In this document: positions 1-9,180 of the stretch, one piece after another
Layout of the letters: every line of letters starts with the position of its first letter
Numbering within the stretch: position 1 is the first letter of the stretch
Assembly (NCBI RefSeq): GCF_004402405.1
Contig: NZ_SOFE01000022.1
Location: forward strand, 1 to 64,000
Source of the DNA: Cryobacterium levicorallinum
GTDB taxonomy: Bacteria; Actinomycetota; Actinomycetes; Actinomycetales; Microbacteriaceae
Length of the DNA stretch: 64,000 nt
Reading direction: 5' to 3'
Made by a program: the position numbers and the translations under genes
Notes under the pieces: generated by a model
The model's input: only the letters and a program-made list of their open reading frames with translations
Told to the model about the DNA's origin: nothing
Databases searched by the model: none

Positions 1-58
1 CCGCACACACGAGATCAATGAACTCAGTGCGAGTATTCGGCGGAAACAACTTGACCAT
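1..58 (-). CDS. N-terminus of an unidentified protein, cut by the window edge
   Basis: Reading leftward from an ATG at 58, the frame is open to the window edge and gives MVKLFPPNTRTEFIDLVCA. A Shine-Dalgarno-like TTGGAG ends 6 nt before the ATG. The MVK-x-FPP opening resembles N-termini of small helix-turn-helix transposases of actinobacterial insertion sequences, but 19 residues are too few for a family call. A short hairpin (61-83) sits just upstream of the start. Confidence 0.4.
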   Translation of the reverse strand, partial: MVKLFPPNTRTEFIDLVCA

Positions 59-60
59 AA

Positions 61-83
61 AACGCTCCAATCACTAGAGCGTT
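61..83. repeat. Short inverted repeat upstream of the left-edge gene
   Basis: AACGCTC (61-67) and GAGCGTT (77-83) are perfect inverted copies separated by 9 nt. The element overlaps the ribosome-binding region of the left-edge gene. It could be an operator or part of an insertion-sequence end; neither can be decided here. Confidence 0.4.
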
Positions 84-119
84 GCTACGACCATATGACT
101 TTGCCGCGGGTTCTCGGGC

Positions 120-172
120 CGAAACTCACGACTCGGCGGCCGAAACTCACGGGTCGATGGGGGGAACTCACG
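120..172. repeat. Three direct copies of a (G)GAAACTCACGG-like motif
   Basis: The motif CGAAACTCACG appears at about 120 and 141, and a weaker copy (GGAACTCACGG) at 163, spaced about 21 nt apart in the non-coding stretch downstream of pcaF. The reverse complement CGTGAGTTTCG recurs twice in the intergenic region at 49257-49290, so this is a dispersed intergenic element. Function unknown. Confidence 0.5.
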
Positions 173-213
173 GTTCGGTGACGGCAGACCAGGTCTTCGC
201 CAACCGGATGTCG

Positions 214-1437
214 TTAGGCGCGCTCGAAGATGGCCGCGAGTCCCTGCCCACCGCCAATACACATGGTTTCGAGGAGGTAACGGCCTTCGGTACGCTGCAG
301 GTGGCGGGCGGCGGTGGCGAGGATACGTGCGCCGGTGGCGCCGACCGGGTGGCCGAGCGAGATGCCCGAGCCGTTGACGTTGGTGCGGGCCCAGTCTTCC
401 GGGGTGAAGTTCCACTCCCGGCTGACGGCGAGTACCTGCGCGGCGAAGGCCTCGTTGAGTTCGATCAGGTCGATGTCGGCCAGGGTCAGGCCGGCACGCT
501 CCAGCGCGAGCTTCGTCGCCGGCACCGGGCCGAGGCCCATGCGGGAGGGTTCGACGCCGGCCCGTGCCCAGGACGCGAGCCGCACCAGAGGGGTCAGGCC
601 GAGCTCGGCCGCCCGCTCCGGGGTGGTCACGATGCACGCGGCGGCCGCATCGTTCTGCCCGCTGGCGTTGCCGGCGGTGACGGTGGCGGCGGCATCCGCT
701 TTGCCCATGATCGGTTTCAGGCCGGCGAGGGCTTCGAGGGTGCTTTCGCGCGGGGTTTCATCGACCGAGACGACGATGGGGCCCTTGCGTCCGGGCACGG
801 TGACCGGCACGATCTCGTCCACGAAGCGGCCGTCGGCGACGGCGGCGAGGGCGCGGCGTTGGGATTCGACGGCGAGCTCGTCTTGTTCGACGCGGTCGAG
901 ACTGTAGTCGCGGCGCAGGTTCTCGGCGGTTTCGAGCATGCCGCCGGGCACCGGATAGTGGCGTCCACCGGCGGTTTCGCGGCCACGGCCGAGGGCGTCC
1001 CGCAGCAGCACCCCGGCGGTTCCGGCCAGGCCCCAGCGGGAATCGACCGTGTAGATGGGGGCCTGGCTCATGACGTCCACGCCGCCGGCAATGGCGAGGT
1101 CACTGACCCCCGTCTGCACCTGCATCGCAGCGTCGAGGATGGCCTGCAGACCGCTGCCGCAACGACGATCGACCTGCACCCCGCCGACGGTGACGGGCAG
1201 GCCCGCGTTGAGGGCGGCGACGCGGGCGACCGGCGCGGCCTCGGCCGTGGGGTAGGCCTGGCCGAAGATGACGTCGTCGACGACGGCACCGTCGAGGCCG
1301 GTGCGTTCCATCAGCGCGACAATGACGGCCGCGGCGAGGTCGGCCGGCGCGACGGTTTTGAACGCGCCGCCGAAGCGGCCGATCGGGGTGCGAAGCGGTT
1401 CGCAGATGACGATCTGGCGGAGGGTGGTGATGGTCAT
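214..1437 (-). CDS. pcaF: Beta-ketoadipyl-CoA thiolase PcaF
   Basis: Cleaves 3-oxoadipyl-CoA with CoA into succinyl-CoA and acetyl-CoA, the last step of the beta-ketoadipate pathway. The 407-residue protein has all thiolase landmarks: nucleophile Cys93 in RRCGSG, His363 in GHPVGATG and Cys393 in the C-terminal CIGGGQG motif. Length is normal for thiolases. I start at the ATG at 1437 (MTITTLRQ) because the family begins there; the open frame runs 61 residues further upstream but that part is low-complexity. It lies 61 nt downstream of pcaJ in the same direction and is the last gene of the cluster. Acetyl-CoA C-acetyltransferases are close relatives; the pcaIJ context decides the name. Confidence 0.92.
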   Translation of the reverse strand: MTITTLRQIVICEPLRTPIGRFGGAFKTVAPADLAAAVIVALMERTGLDGAVVDDVIFGQAYPTAEAAPVARVAALNAGLPVTVGGVQVDRRCGSGLQAILDAAMQVQTGVSDLAIAGGVDVMSQAPIYTVDSRWGLAGTAGVLLRDALGRGRETAGGRHYPVPGGMLETAENLRRDYSLDRVEQDELAVESQRRALAAVADGRFVDEIVPVTVPGRKGPIVVSVDETPRESTLEALAGLKPIMGKADAAATVTAGNASGQNDAAAACIVTTPERAAELGLTPLVRLASWARAGVEPSRMGLGPVPATKLALERAGLTLADIDLIELNEAFAAQVLAVSREWNFTPEDWARTNVNGSGISLGHPVGATGARILATAARHLQRTEGRYLLETMCIGGGQGLAAIFERA

Positions 1438-1498
1438 GCGGCGGCTCCGTTGCTGAGGATGGTGGTATGGGAGGTGAGGACGGTCGCGGCGACGAGCA

Positions 1499-2173
1499 TC
1501 ATTCGGCAACGCCGAGCAGCGTCGTGATCGTGGTTGGCGGGGTGGGCACGAGCAGGGTCGCCTCGGTGGCGGCCTGCACCGCCAGGGCGGTGACGCCGGG
1601 CGCGACCTCGCGCAGCACAAGCCCCTCGGGAGTGACGTCGATCACGGCGAGGTCGGTGATAATGCGGGTGACGACGGCCTTGCCGGTTAAGGGCAGGTCA
1701 CAGACCTCTTTGATCTTGAACTCGCCCGTCTTGGTCACGTGTTCCATCACGACGATCACGGTGTCGGCGCCGTCCACCAGGTCCATCGCACCGCCCATAC
1801 CCTTGATCATCTTGCCGGGCACCGCCCAGTTGGCGATGTCACCGACCACACTGACCTGCATGGCGCCGAGCACGGCCACGTCGATCAGGCCGCCGCGAAT
1901 CATGCCGAAGCTCTGTGCCGAGTCGAAGTACGCGGCGCCGGGATTGACGGTGACGGTTTCCTTTCCGGCGTTGATGAGCTTGGGATCGGCCTCACCATCC
2001 CACGGGTAGGGTCCGACGCCGAGCACCCCGTTTTCGGAGTGCAGCACGACGTGCACCCCCTCGGGCAGAAAGTTCGGAATGAGGGTCGGCAACCCGATGC
2101 CCAAATTGACATAGGAATCGGGGGCGAGCTCCTGGGCGGCGCGGGCCGCCATCTCATTACGCGTAAGGGCCAT
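1499..2173 (-). CDS. pcaJ: 3-oxoadipate CoA-transferase subunit B PcaJ
   Basis: Beta subunit of the enzyme moving CoA from succinyl-CoA to 3-oxoadipate. The 224-residue protein carries the subunit-B signature SENGVLG, with the covalent CoA-accepting glutamate at position 47, and the conserved GAMQV and KGMGGAMDL blocks. Its start codon overlaps the pcaI stop by one base (TGATG), indicating translational coupling and matching the obligate two-subunit enzyme. Acetoacetate or succinate CoA-transferases look similar; position between pcaI and pcaF supports the 3-oxoadipate assignment. A paralogous pair lies at 18.4-19.8 kb. Confidence 0.9.
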   Translation of the reverse strand: MALTRNEMAARAAQELAPDSYVNLGIGLPTLIPNFLPEGVHVVLHSENGVLGVGPYPWDGEADPKLINAGKETVTVNPGAAYFDSAQSFGMIRGGLIDVAVLGAMQVSVVGDIANWAVPGKMIKGMGGAMDLVDGADTVIVVMEHVTKTGEFKIKEVCDLPLTGKAVVTRIITDLAVIDVTPEGLVLREVAPGVTALAVQAATEATLLVPTPPTTITTLLGVAE

Positions 2174-2967
2174 CAGTTCGCTCCAATTTCAGACGAAGGC
2201 CGCGGCCGCGTCGTCGTTTTCTCGATCGGCAGGTCGGCGGCGTCCACCGCGCCGAGCTGCACGATGCGGTTCACGTAGATGCCGGCGAGGTGCACCTCGT
2301 CCGGGTCGATCTGCCCCGGTTCCACCAGTTCGTCGACCTCGGCGATGGTGATCCGGCCGGCCATGCCGGCGACCGGGTTGAAGTTGCGGGCCGATTTCTC
2401 GAACACCAGGTTGCCGTGCCGGTCGCCCTTCGCGGCCCGCACCAGGGCATAGTCGGTGACGATGGCCTCTTCCAGGACGTATTCCTTCTCGCTGCCGAGC
2501 GAAGAGAAGCGTCGTGTCTCCTTCGGCGGCGATGACACCGTCACCTCGCCATCCGGGCCGTAGCGCCACGGCAGTCCGCCGTCGGCGACCATGGTTCCGA
2601 CGCCACTCGCGGTGTAGAACGCGGGAATTCCGGTGCCGCCAGCCCGCAGCCGTTCGGCGAGGGTGCCCTGCGGCGTCAGCTCGACCTCGAGTTCACCACC
2701 GAGGTAACGGCGAGCGAAGTCCTTGTTCTCGCCGATATACGAGGCGATGACCCTGGCTATGCGGCCCTCCCGAAGGAGTTCGCCGAGCCCCCAGCCGTCG
2801 ACGCCGCAGTTGTTCGAGGCGACGTGCAGGTTGGTGCTGCCGAGGGCGAGCAGCGCGCGAATGAGCACGATCGGCACGCCGACCAGGCCGAAGCCACCGA
2901 CGGCGAGCGAGGCCCCGTCGGGGATGTCAGCGACGGCGGCCGCGGCGGAGGGATAGGTCTTGTCCAT
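2173..2967 (-). CDS. pcaI: 3-oxoadipate CoA-transferase subunit A PcaI
   Basis: Alpha subunit partner of PcaJ. The 264-residue protein has the family GGFGLxGxP block near the N-terminus, the [12 protein letters not shown] and IGENKxF motifs, and the [18 protein letters not shown] segment typical of subunit A. Compared with the paralogue at 19114-19842 it has an insertion of about 20 residues around residue 150. The stop codon is shared with the pcaJ start in a TGATG overlap. pcaL lies 14 nt upstream, so the genes form one transcription unit. Confidence 0.9.
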   Translation of the reverse strand: MDKTYPSAAAAVADIPDGASLAVGGFGLVGVPIVLIRALLALGSTNLHVASNNCGVDGWGLGELLREGRIARVIASYIGENKDFARRYLGGELEVELTPQGTLAERLRAGGTGIPAFYTASGVGTMVADGGLPWRYGPDGEVTVSSPPKETRRFSSLGSEKEYVLEEAIVTDYALVRAAKGDRHGNLVFEKSARNFNPVAGMAGRITIAEVDELVEPGQIDPDEVHLAGIYVNRIVQLGAVDAADLPIEKTTTRPRPSSEIGAN

Positions 2968-2981
2968 GGTGCTTGGGTCCT

Positions 2982-4301
2982 TTAGCTCGGCCGAATGGCG
3001 GTGTCGTCGGGCGTGGTCGCGTCGGTATCGGGTTCGGTGGCAGCCGCATCGAGCCCGGCGAAGGTCTCCCGGGCCACGGCGAACGCGGCGTTGGCGGCGG
3101 GTACGCCCGCATAGATAGCGGTGTGCAGGATGGCTTCGCTAACCTCGGCGCGGCTCAGCCCGTTGGTCAGGGCCGCGCGCACGTGCATCGCGAGCTCGCC
3201 CTCATGCCCGCCGGTGACGAGCGCGGCGATGGTCAGGAAGCTGCGAGTACGACGGTCGAGCCCCGGCCGCGTCCATACTTCGCCCCAGGCATAGCGCGTG
3301 ATGAAGTCCTGAAACACCGCGGTTTCGGGGGTGATCGCAGCCGTGGCCGCATCGACGTGCATATCGCCGAGAACCGCGCGACGCACGAGCACGCCGTCCG
3401 CATAAGCGGATGCCGCGGTGCGGTCAGCCGATAGCGGCTCGGCCGAGTCGCTGGGTCGCCTTGCGGACGAGTCGCCCGCAGAAGCCCCCGCGGCTCCGGC
3501 CCGGGCCGAAGCGCCGGCCAGCCATTCCCCGAGCAGTGCGCCGACCTCGATCGGCTGCTCGAGCGCCGGCAGGTGCGCGACCCCGGCGATCTCCACGGCA
3601 CGGGCGCCGGGAATGCGCGCCGCCAGCTCCTGCAACTGCACGGTCGGTGTCACCGTATCGAGTTCGCCCGACACGCACAGGACGGGCGTGCGGATAGCGC
3701 TGAGTGCATCCGTTTGATCGAAAATAGCGAGCGCTTCACAAGCGAGCGCATAGGATTCGTCGTCGATGTCGAGCAGCGCATCGAGCGCGTTTGATCCGGC
3801 CTTGGGGTCGCGACCGAGAAAGTCGGGGGCGAACCAGCGACTGGCGCTGCCGATAATGAGCGAGGGGGTGCCGCTCGCGCGTACGCCGGCGGCTCGATCG
3901 GTCCAGGCCTCCGCGGTGCCGATTGTTGCGCCGGAGCAGAACACCGCGAGGCTCGTCAGGCGGCTCGGGTGGTTCACAGCCAGGGCCAGGCCGATGGCCC
4001 CGCCGAGCGAGATTCCGGCGTAGTGAAAGCTGTCGACGCCGAGGGAGTCGACCAGGCCGACGACGGCGTCGGCGATCTCCTCGATCGTGAACTCTGCGGT
4101 CGCACGAGGACTGAACCCGTGCCCGGGCAGGTTGAAGCTGAGTACCCGGTGGGTCACGGCGAGCGTCGGCACGACGCCGGCCCAGAGGTCGGCCCAGAGG
4201 TCGGCCGTGGTGCCGAGCGAGGGGCCGAGAACGATGAGCGGCGCGTTGGCGTCGCCGGTCGCGGCCGGCTCGATGGTGCACAGGATGACGGGCTGGCTCA
4301 T
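2982..4301 (-). CDS. pcaL: PcaL: 3-oxoadipate enol-lactonase fused to 4-carboxymuconolactone decarboxylase
   Basis: Bifunctional 439-residue protein. Residues 1 to about 255 are an alpha/beta-hydrolase (PcaD) with nucleophile Ser98 in GISLGG, a late acid in GELDTV and a histidine in GVAHLP. An Ala/Ser/Gly-rich linker follows. Residues from about 310 form the carboxymuconolactone decarboxylase (PcaC) domain with HVRAALTNGLSRAE and the AIYAGVPAANAAF block. Such D-C fusions are known in actinobacteria. It decarboxylates 4-carboxymuconolactone and hydrolyses the enol-lactone to 3-oxoadipate. The start overlaps the pcaB remnant by an ATGA. Both domains look complete, unlike the genes upstream. Confidence 0.9.
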   Translation of the reverse strand: MSQPVILCTIEPAATGDANAPLIVLGPSLGTTADLWADLWAGVVPTLAVTHRVLSFNLPGHGFSPRATAEFTIEEIADAVVGLVDSLGVDSFHYAGISLGGAIGLALAVNHPSRLTSLAVFCSGATIGTAEAWTDRAAGVRASGTPSLIIGSASRWFAPDFLGRDPKAGSNALDALLDIDDESYALACEALAIFDQTDALSAIRTPVLCVSGELDTVTPTVQLQELAARIPGARAVEIAGVAHLPALEQPIEVGALLGEWLAGASARAGAAGASAGDSSARRPSDSAEPLSADRTAASAYADGVLVRRAVLGDMHVDAATAAITPETAVFQDFITRYAWGEVWTRPGLDRRTRSFLTIAALVTGGHEGELAMHVRAALTNGLSRAEVSEAILHTAIYAGVPAANAAFAVARETFAGLDAAATEPDTDATTPDDTAIRPS

Positions 4302-5361
4302 GAAATCCTTACGTCTTTGTTGGAGTGGGCTGCGCCGGTGCCTGCTTCGACCATATCGGTTGCGGCGGCTGCCTCGGCACGCCGCTTCACGGCATCCGCT
4401 CGCTGCCGGAACGCGCGCACGACGCGGTCGATGCCCGCCGCCGACTGCCCCGGCTGGCCCTCATAGTCGAAGGCCGCCCAGATCTGCGCGCGCAGTTCGT
4501 CGGAACAGCCCTCGGCGATGAGGATGCTCGCGAGCACGACCTGCAGCGGCCGGTTGGTCACGAAGGCCTCCTGCGAGGCGCGCTCGACCAGCGAAAACGC
4601 GGTGGTCTTGCCGACGGTCTCGGCCAGAATTGTGGTGACCCGTTCGCTGAACAGGAGTCCGTCGGTGACGTCGAGGTTAGCGCGCATGCGCTCCGGGTCC
4701 ACGTCGAGGCGAGCGACGCGGCGCCGGTCACCGCCGAGATCGTGAGCCGTTCGAGCACACGCAGCGACTGCCATTCGGCATGCCGGGCCCCGCTCGGCCG
4801 CTGGTCTTCGGCGAGCATGCTGCCATAGAGAGTGGATGCCAGACCCGGCGTTTGCAGCGCAGCCGCCGTGATCAGCACGGCGGACACCGGGTTGCGTTTG
4901 TGCGGCATGGCGCTGGAACCACCCTGGCCGGGAGCGAGACGCTCGCTCACCTCGGCGATTTCGGTGCGTACGGCGAAGTTGCCGACCCCGCCGCCGAACT
5001 GCACGGGCAGGGTGTCGCGGTTGTCCTGGCTGGTCGCGCCGACGTGAATGTGGTCGGATGCTCCGGCCCTCACCTTCTCGGCGGCGCGGCCGAGGTGCTT
5101 CACGAACGGGATCACGGGGTTGCCGCCGCCCCTGGCCTCGACAGCGATCGCACCGAGGTCGAACTGGCTCGCGTCCCCGAGTGCATCGCAGACCGCGAGC
5201 ATCCACTCGGGGGCAAGCTCGACCTCGACGAGCGCGCGGGTGAGGGCGAGCTCGGCGTCCCCCATTGCCTGCAGCCACGTCTGGTCGCGGGTCAGCTCGG
5301 ATTCCCGGCTGCCGTGGCTCAGCGGGTTGAGCAGCCCGGCATCAATGCTGTGGTCAGGCAT
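4298..5361 (-). pseudogene. pcaB: Degraded pcaB, 3-carboxy-cis,cis-muconate cycloisomerase
   Basis: Starts MPDHSIDAGLLNPL at 5361, overlapping the pcaG tail by 8 nt. Fumarase-superfamily blocks are recognisable: HIHVGATSQD, then LPVQFGGGVG, then GGSSAMPHKRNP. In intact family members long helical segments separate these blocks; here they are nearly adjacent, implying two internal in-frame deletions totalling roughly 130 residues. Near 4715-4720 the frame changes: the upstream frame ends meaningfully at AVTGAASLAS, and the C-terminal sequence LDVDPERMRANLDVTDGL continues in another frame to the stop at 4298. About 354 codons remain versus about 450 normally. A non-functional relic; pcaL downstream keeps its coupled start. 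Confidence 0.85.
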
Positions 5362-5970
5362 CAAAGTCCAAAAAAACGGTCTCGTTCTCGCCCTGCACGC
5401 GAATATCAAAGCGGTACGACTCGGCTCCCCCGACGATTCCCTCTGAGACGCAGATAAGCGTGCTGCGGCGGTCGACCGGAACCGCGCTGAGCACGGCGTC
5501 GGTCGCGTGCAGCACGGCGTCCTCGGCGAAGTAGGCCCGGGTGAAGAGAGGTGGTGCGTGACACCGCGCGCGAACACCGTCACCAGGATGTAGGGCGCTG
5601 CTGAACCGGCTGCACCGGGCTTGACCGTCGTGAAGGTGTAGTTGCCAGCGATCGTGGTCGCACCCCGGCCGAAGCCGGTGAAGGTGAACCCGTCGCGGTC
5701 GATGCTGCCACGGGAGCGGCTGAGCACGCCGCTCCCGTCGGCCTGCCAGATCTCGAGCAGGGCGTGAAGAATCGGCTCGCCGGCGCCGTCGGTGACGGTG
5801 CCATGAAAGCGGATGGCGCGGGGATGGTACCCGGGGACCAGCTCCGGCCCGCCCGCAAAGGGCAGGGCGTAGCCGTAGAACGGGCCGATCGTCTGCGACG
5901 GGGTCTGCAGAGCATGCTTCTGCGGGGTGGTGGTCTGCACGGCGGCAGCTACTTCGGCAAGGTCAGTCAT
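5354..5970 (-). pseudogene. pcaG: Frameshifted pcaG, protocatechuate 3,4-dioxygenase alpha subunit
   Basis: From ATG 5970 the frame gives typical alpha-subunit sequence (TPSQTIGPFYGYALPF, LEIWQADGSG, ILVTVFARGVTHHL). After THHL the expected FTRAYFAED is read only two bases out of frame, because a CTCT stretch at about 5544-5549 holds one dinucleotide too many. In the corrected frame it continues FTRAYFAEDAVLHATDAV to ENETVFLDFDA and a stop at 5354. Total span fits the usual 200 or so residues, so the 2-nt insertion is the only lesion. The shifted frame runs without a stop into the pcaB frame. Overlaps the upstream PcaH frame by 8 nt. Confidence 0.85.
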
Positions 5971-7531
5971 GGGCTTCTTCGCTTTCCATCCAGGTGAACT
6001 TGGGTCCGGTTAGCACGATGTCCCAGGTGTAGCCGAGCGTGAACTCGGGCACGCTCAGGCTGTGGTCGTACTGCCCGATCAGGCGGGCGCGGGCATCAGC
6101 TGAGGCAATCGACTGGTAAATCGGGTCGAGCGCGAACAGCGGGTCACCCGGAAAGTACATCTGGGTAATCAGACGCTGAGTGAACGCGGTGCCAAACAGC
6201 GAAAAGTGAATGTGCGCTGGGCGCCACTCATTCACGTGGTTCTTCCACGGGCACGTCCCGGGCTTGATCAACGCGGTGAGCGCGCTCGCGAGCTGGGTGA
6301 CGTCGGAGATGGCCGAGTTGAGACCCTTCGCGCCGGTCGGCGGCACGATGTGGCCGGCGTCGCCGACCAGAAACACGTTGCCGTAGGCCAGGCGGGAGAC
6401 CACGAAGCTGCGCATCGGGGTGATCGATTTGTCGGTGATCGGGCCTTCGTTCAGGGTCCAGCTGGGCGTGCCGAGCCGGGCGTGCAGCGCCTCCCGGATG
6501 CGCCCGTCCGACCAGTTCTTGATATCGTCGGCCGGGTCGACCTGCAGGTAGAGGCGGGAGACGACCGGCGAACGCATCGACAGCATCGCGAAACCGTCTT
6601 CGTGCAGCGCATAGATCAGCTCGTCGGAGGCGGGTGCAACGTCAGCGAGGATGCCGAGCCAGGCGTAGCGGTAGCTACGGTCGAACAGGGTGATTTCTTC
6701 GCTGGGAATCGACGCCCGGCAGATGCCGTGAAAGCCGTCGGCGCCCACGACGAAGTCGGCGTCGATGGTGTGGTGCTCGCAGTCGTGCACGAAGGTCACG
6801 CGCGGGGTCGACCGTTTCGGTCGTGCGGGTGCCGCCAACGAGCTTGAGCCAGCCGCCATCTCCTTAGACATGCGGGCGATCCCGGTCAGGCGAATTTCCG
6901 CCAAACGCTTGCGCACCGCCTCGGGCTCGGTGACCGTGCGCGGCAGAAAGCGCTCGAGGCTCGCGGCGAGATACCGCTGCACCACGTCCGGCGGAGCGTG
7001 CGCCAGCAGCACCAGCCCCACCCCGGTCGAGCGCAGCGGTAGGCGAGCGCCGACCCGCGAGATCAAGCGAATCGAGTGGTGGCCCGAGAGCATTTCCAGG
7101 TACAGAGCGTCGCGCTCGTCGAGGATGGCGAGGTGCACGTGTTCCCGCGTCGTCTCATACCGGTCTTCCAGGTAGGGCAGCGCGATCGTGCGCAGGTTGC
7201 GGGCGGTCGGCGTCTGCACCCCGAGCTCCCACAGTTTCATGCCGAGCGAGTCCTGCCCATTCTCGTGCTTGCTCAGGCCGCCCCAGCTCACCCACTCGGC
7301 GACAGGCCGGTGCGTGGTGGAGAGCGGCAGGCCAGCACGTTGGGCAATGGCCGTCAGGGTCAGGGTGAGCGACGTCGCCCCGGCGGGCGCTGCGAACGCG
7401 TCGAGAATGGCGAAGAGCCTGGCCGCGACGGAACGATCGTCGACGGGGAGCGCAAGCTCCCCCTCGGGTTGCCGAGACCGCGCGGGTTTTCCTGACATCG
7501 ATCCCCACGCGACTCGAAACCGGGGCTTCAC
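5963..7531 (-). pseudogene. In-frame chimera of IclR regulator, PobA and PcaH fragments
   Basis: One 522-codon frame joins three unrelated families. Residues about 12-235 are an IclR regulator: winged helix with RAGLPLSTTHR and most of the effector domain up to SKEMAAGSSSLAAP. Near 6825 it switches to the middle of 4-hydroxybenzoate 3-monooxygenase (DADFVVGADGFHG, YGNVFLVGDAGHIVPPTGAKG) without its N-terminal FAD-binding GxGxxG part or C-terminus. Near 6270 it switches to the C-terminal half of protocatechuate dioxygenase beta (NEWRPAHIHFSLFG, TQMYFPGDPLFALDP). The simplest reading is two large deletions that fused iclR-pobA-pcaH. The likely original start is ATG 7498 (MSGKPARS), preceded by GGGGA. 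Catalysis is unlikely. Confidence 0.8.
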
Positions 7532-7695
7532 CGAACTGGAGTTGTGTCGTGCGGGCCGAGGCCCTGCCGCCGTTTTCGTGGAGCGTGCGCCGCTGCGCTT
7601 TTACCTCGCAGATATGATTTATCTGAACCTCGTTGCCAACGCGCGCTCGGGACAATCTGGTTGCAATGCACGGTGGCATCTGAAAAGGGGGAATC

Positions 7696-9144
7696 ATGAC
7701 CGGGTTGCAGGAACGGCTGCTGCAACCAGCAGACGCGGTGACCTGTCGAGAGATTGTTCTGGACTTCTGGGTCGACCCCGAACTCGTATTCCTGCGTCTC
7801 CTGAAGTCTGAGAAAAACGCCTTTTGGCTTGATAGCGGGTTCGAAGCAGAGACCGGGGTGAGCTACCTGGGATTGCCCTCGCCATCGGCCCCGGTGGTCA
7901 CGGCGTCCGGCGCCGGCGACACCGTCCTCGTCTCGGGAGTGGGCACGAGCGACAGGTTCGAGGGCTCGATCTTCGACCTGCTCCGGCTGACGACCACCAG
8001 TCGCGGAGCCGGCCCGGTGGCTGACCCGGTGGCTGACCCGGCCGACGGTCTGCGGATCGGCTGGGTCGGGTGGCTGGGTTATGAACTGGGGGCCAAAACG
8101 GTGGGGTCGCCGCGTCACGCGTCTGCCCTGCCCGACGCTGCCCTGATGTGGGCCGATCGCATTATCGCCTTCGACCACCGCGCGTCAACCATGTCCCTCC
8201 GCGTCCCCGCCGGGTCGCCGACAGCAAAGCTGTGGGTCCGGGACGTTCAGGCGACCCTCCTCTCCCTGGTCGGAAGCACGGTACCGCCGCTCCCGGAAGT
8301 CGGGCAGCCGAGGAAGGCCTCGCTACGTCATACCCACGCGGAGTACGTCGACCTGGTCGAGCAATGCCGGGATGCCATCACGGAGGGTGATGCCTACCAA
8401 ATCTGCCTGACCAACGAGATCACCATCGAGGGAGCCCTGGACCCGGTCCAGACCTATCACCGGTTGCGTCGCCTGAACCCCGCACACCATGGAGCGTTGA
8501 TCCGTTTCGCCGACTTCGCGCTGTTGAGTTCCTCCCCTGAGCAGTTCCTCGAGGTGTGCCCGGACAAAACGATGACGACCCGACCGATTAAGGGTACGCG
8601 TCCCCGAGGCCGAACATCCGAAGAAGATGCCGGGCTGATCACCGAGCTGGCCGGTCATCATAAGGAGATCGCGGAGAACGTGATGATCGTGGATCTCATG
8701 CGCAATGATCTGGGTCGGGTGGCCGAAACCGGCTCGGTGCAGGTCCCCGATTTACTCCGGGTCGAATCCTACCAAAACGTGCACCAACTGGTGAGCACCA
8801 TCTCGGCGAAGATCGACCCAAGACTTACCTGGGTCGACGCCGTTGAGGCATGTCTGCCGGCCGGGTCTATGACCGGAGCGCCAAAACACAGCGCGATGAG
8901 CATCATCGATCGACTCGAAGGCGGTGCCCGGGGACCCTACGCCGGCGCCTTCGGATACATGGGGGCAGACGGTCGCGTCGACCTGGGCGTGACCATTCGA
9001 AGCCTCGTAATTGGACCGACGACGACGACCATCGGCGCGGGTGGCGGCATCACCGTTTGGTCGGTAGCTGAGGAAGAGTACGAGGAAACGCTGCTCAAGG
9101 CCGCGCCGCTGCTGGCCGCCGCGTCTGCGGTGATCATCGCCTGA
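7696..9144 (+). CDS. pabB: Aminodeoxychorismate synthase component I PabB
   Basis: Converts chorismate plus ammonia or glutamine nitrogen to 4-amino-4-deoxychorismate for folate synthesis. The 482-residue protein has the chorismate-binding domain with PIKGTRPRG, where Lys299 is the PabB-type active-site lysine, then EIAENVMIVDLMRNDLGR, ESYQNVHQLVSTI and the GSMTGAPK motif. Length and motifs are intact. GGGGGAA precedes the ATG by a few bases. Anthranilate synthase component I is the main alternative; the PIKGT lysine and STISAKID pattern favour PabB. It is transcribed away from the decayed pca region and is the only intact gene between 4.3 and 10.1 kb. Confidence 0.85.
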   Translation: MTGLQERLLQPADAVTCREIVLDFWVDPELVFLRLLKSEKNAFWLDSGFEAETGVSYLGLPSPSAPVVTASGAGDTVLVSGVGTSDRFEGSIFDLLRLTTTSRGAGPVADPVADPADGLRIGWVGWLGYELGAKTVGSPRHASALPDAALMWADRIIAFDHRASTMSLRVPAGSPTAKLWVRDVQATLLSLVGSTVPPLPEVGQPRKASLRHTHAEYVDLVEQCRDAITEGDAYQICLTNEITIEGALDPVQTYHRLRRLNPAHHGALIRFADFALLSSSPEQFLEVCPDKTMTTRPIKGTRPRGRTSEEDAGLITELAGHHKEIAENVMIVDLMRNDLGRVAETGSVQVPDLLRVESYQNVHQLVSTISAKIDPRLTWVDAVEACLPAGSMTGAPKHSAMSIIDRLEGGARGPYAGAFGYMGADGRVDLGVTIRSLVIGPTTTTIGAGGGITVWSVAEEEYEETLLKAAPLLAAASAVIIA

Positions 9145-9180
9145 CGAGGCCTGTCCGGTCAGGGCCGGCCCGAACTACCT

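Noticed and set aside
74-637. Open frame on the minus strand containing repeated REF-x-PP units
   Set aside because: It is out of frame with the well-supported thiolase gene over most of its length; the repeated peptide only reflects the non-coding direct repeats at 120-172.
82-1527. 481-codon open frame on the plus strand
   Set aside because: Antisense shadow of pcaF produced by high GC content; composition is Gly/Ala/Asp-rich and no family is recognisable. The same applies to long antisense frames at 27820-29160, 30499-31965, 37629-39212, 47455-49089 and 54316-55767.
4558-5970. A genuine PcaG-PcaB fusion protein
   Set aside because: The continuous frame arises from the 2-nt insertion in pcaG; about 63 intervening codons are out of frame relative to normal pcaG sequence, and pcaB itself is damaged.
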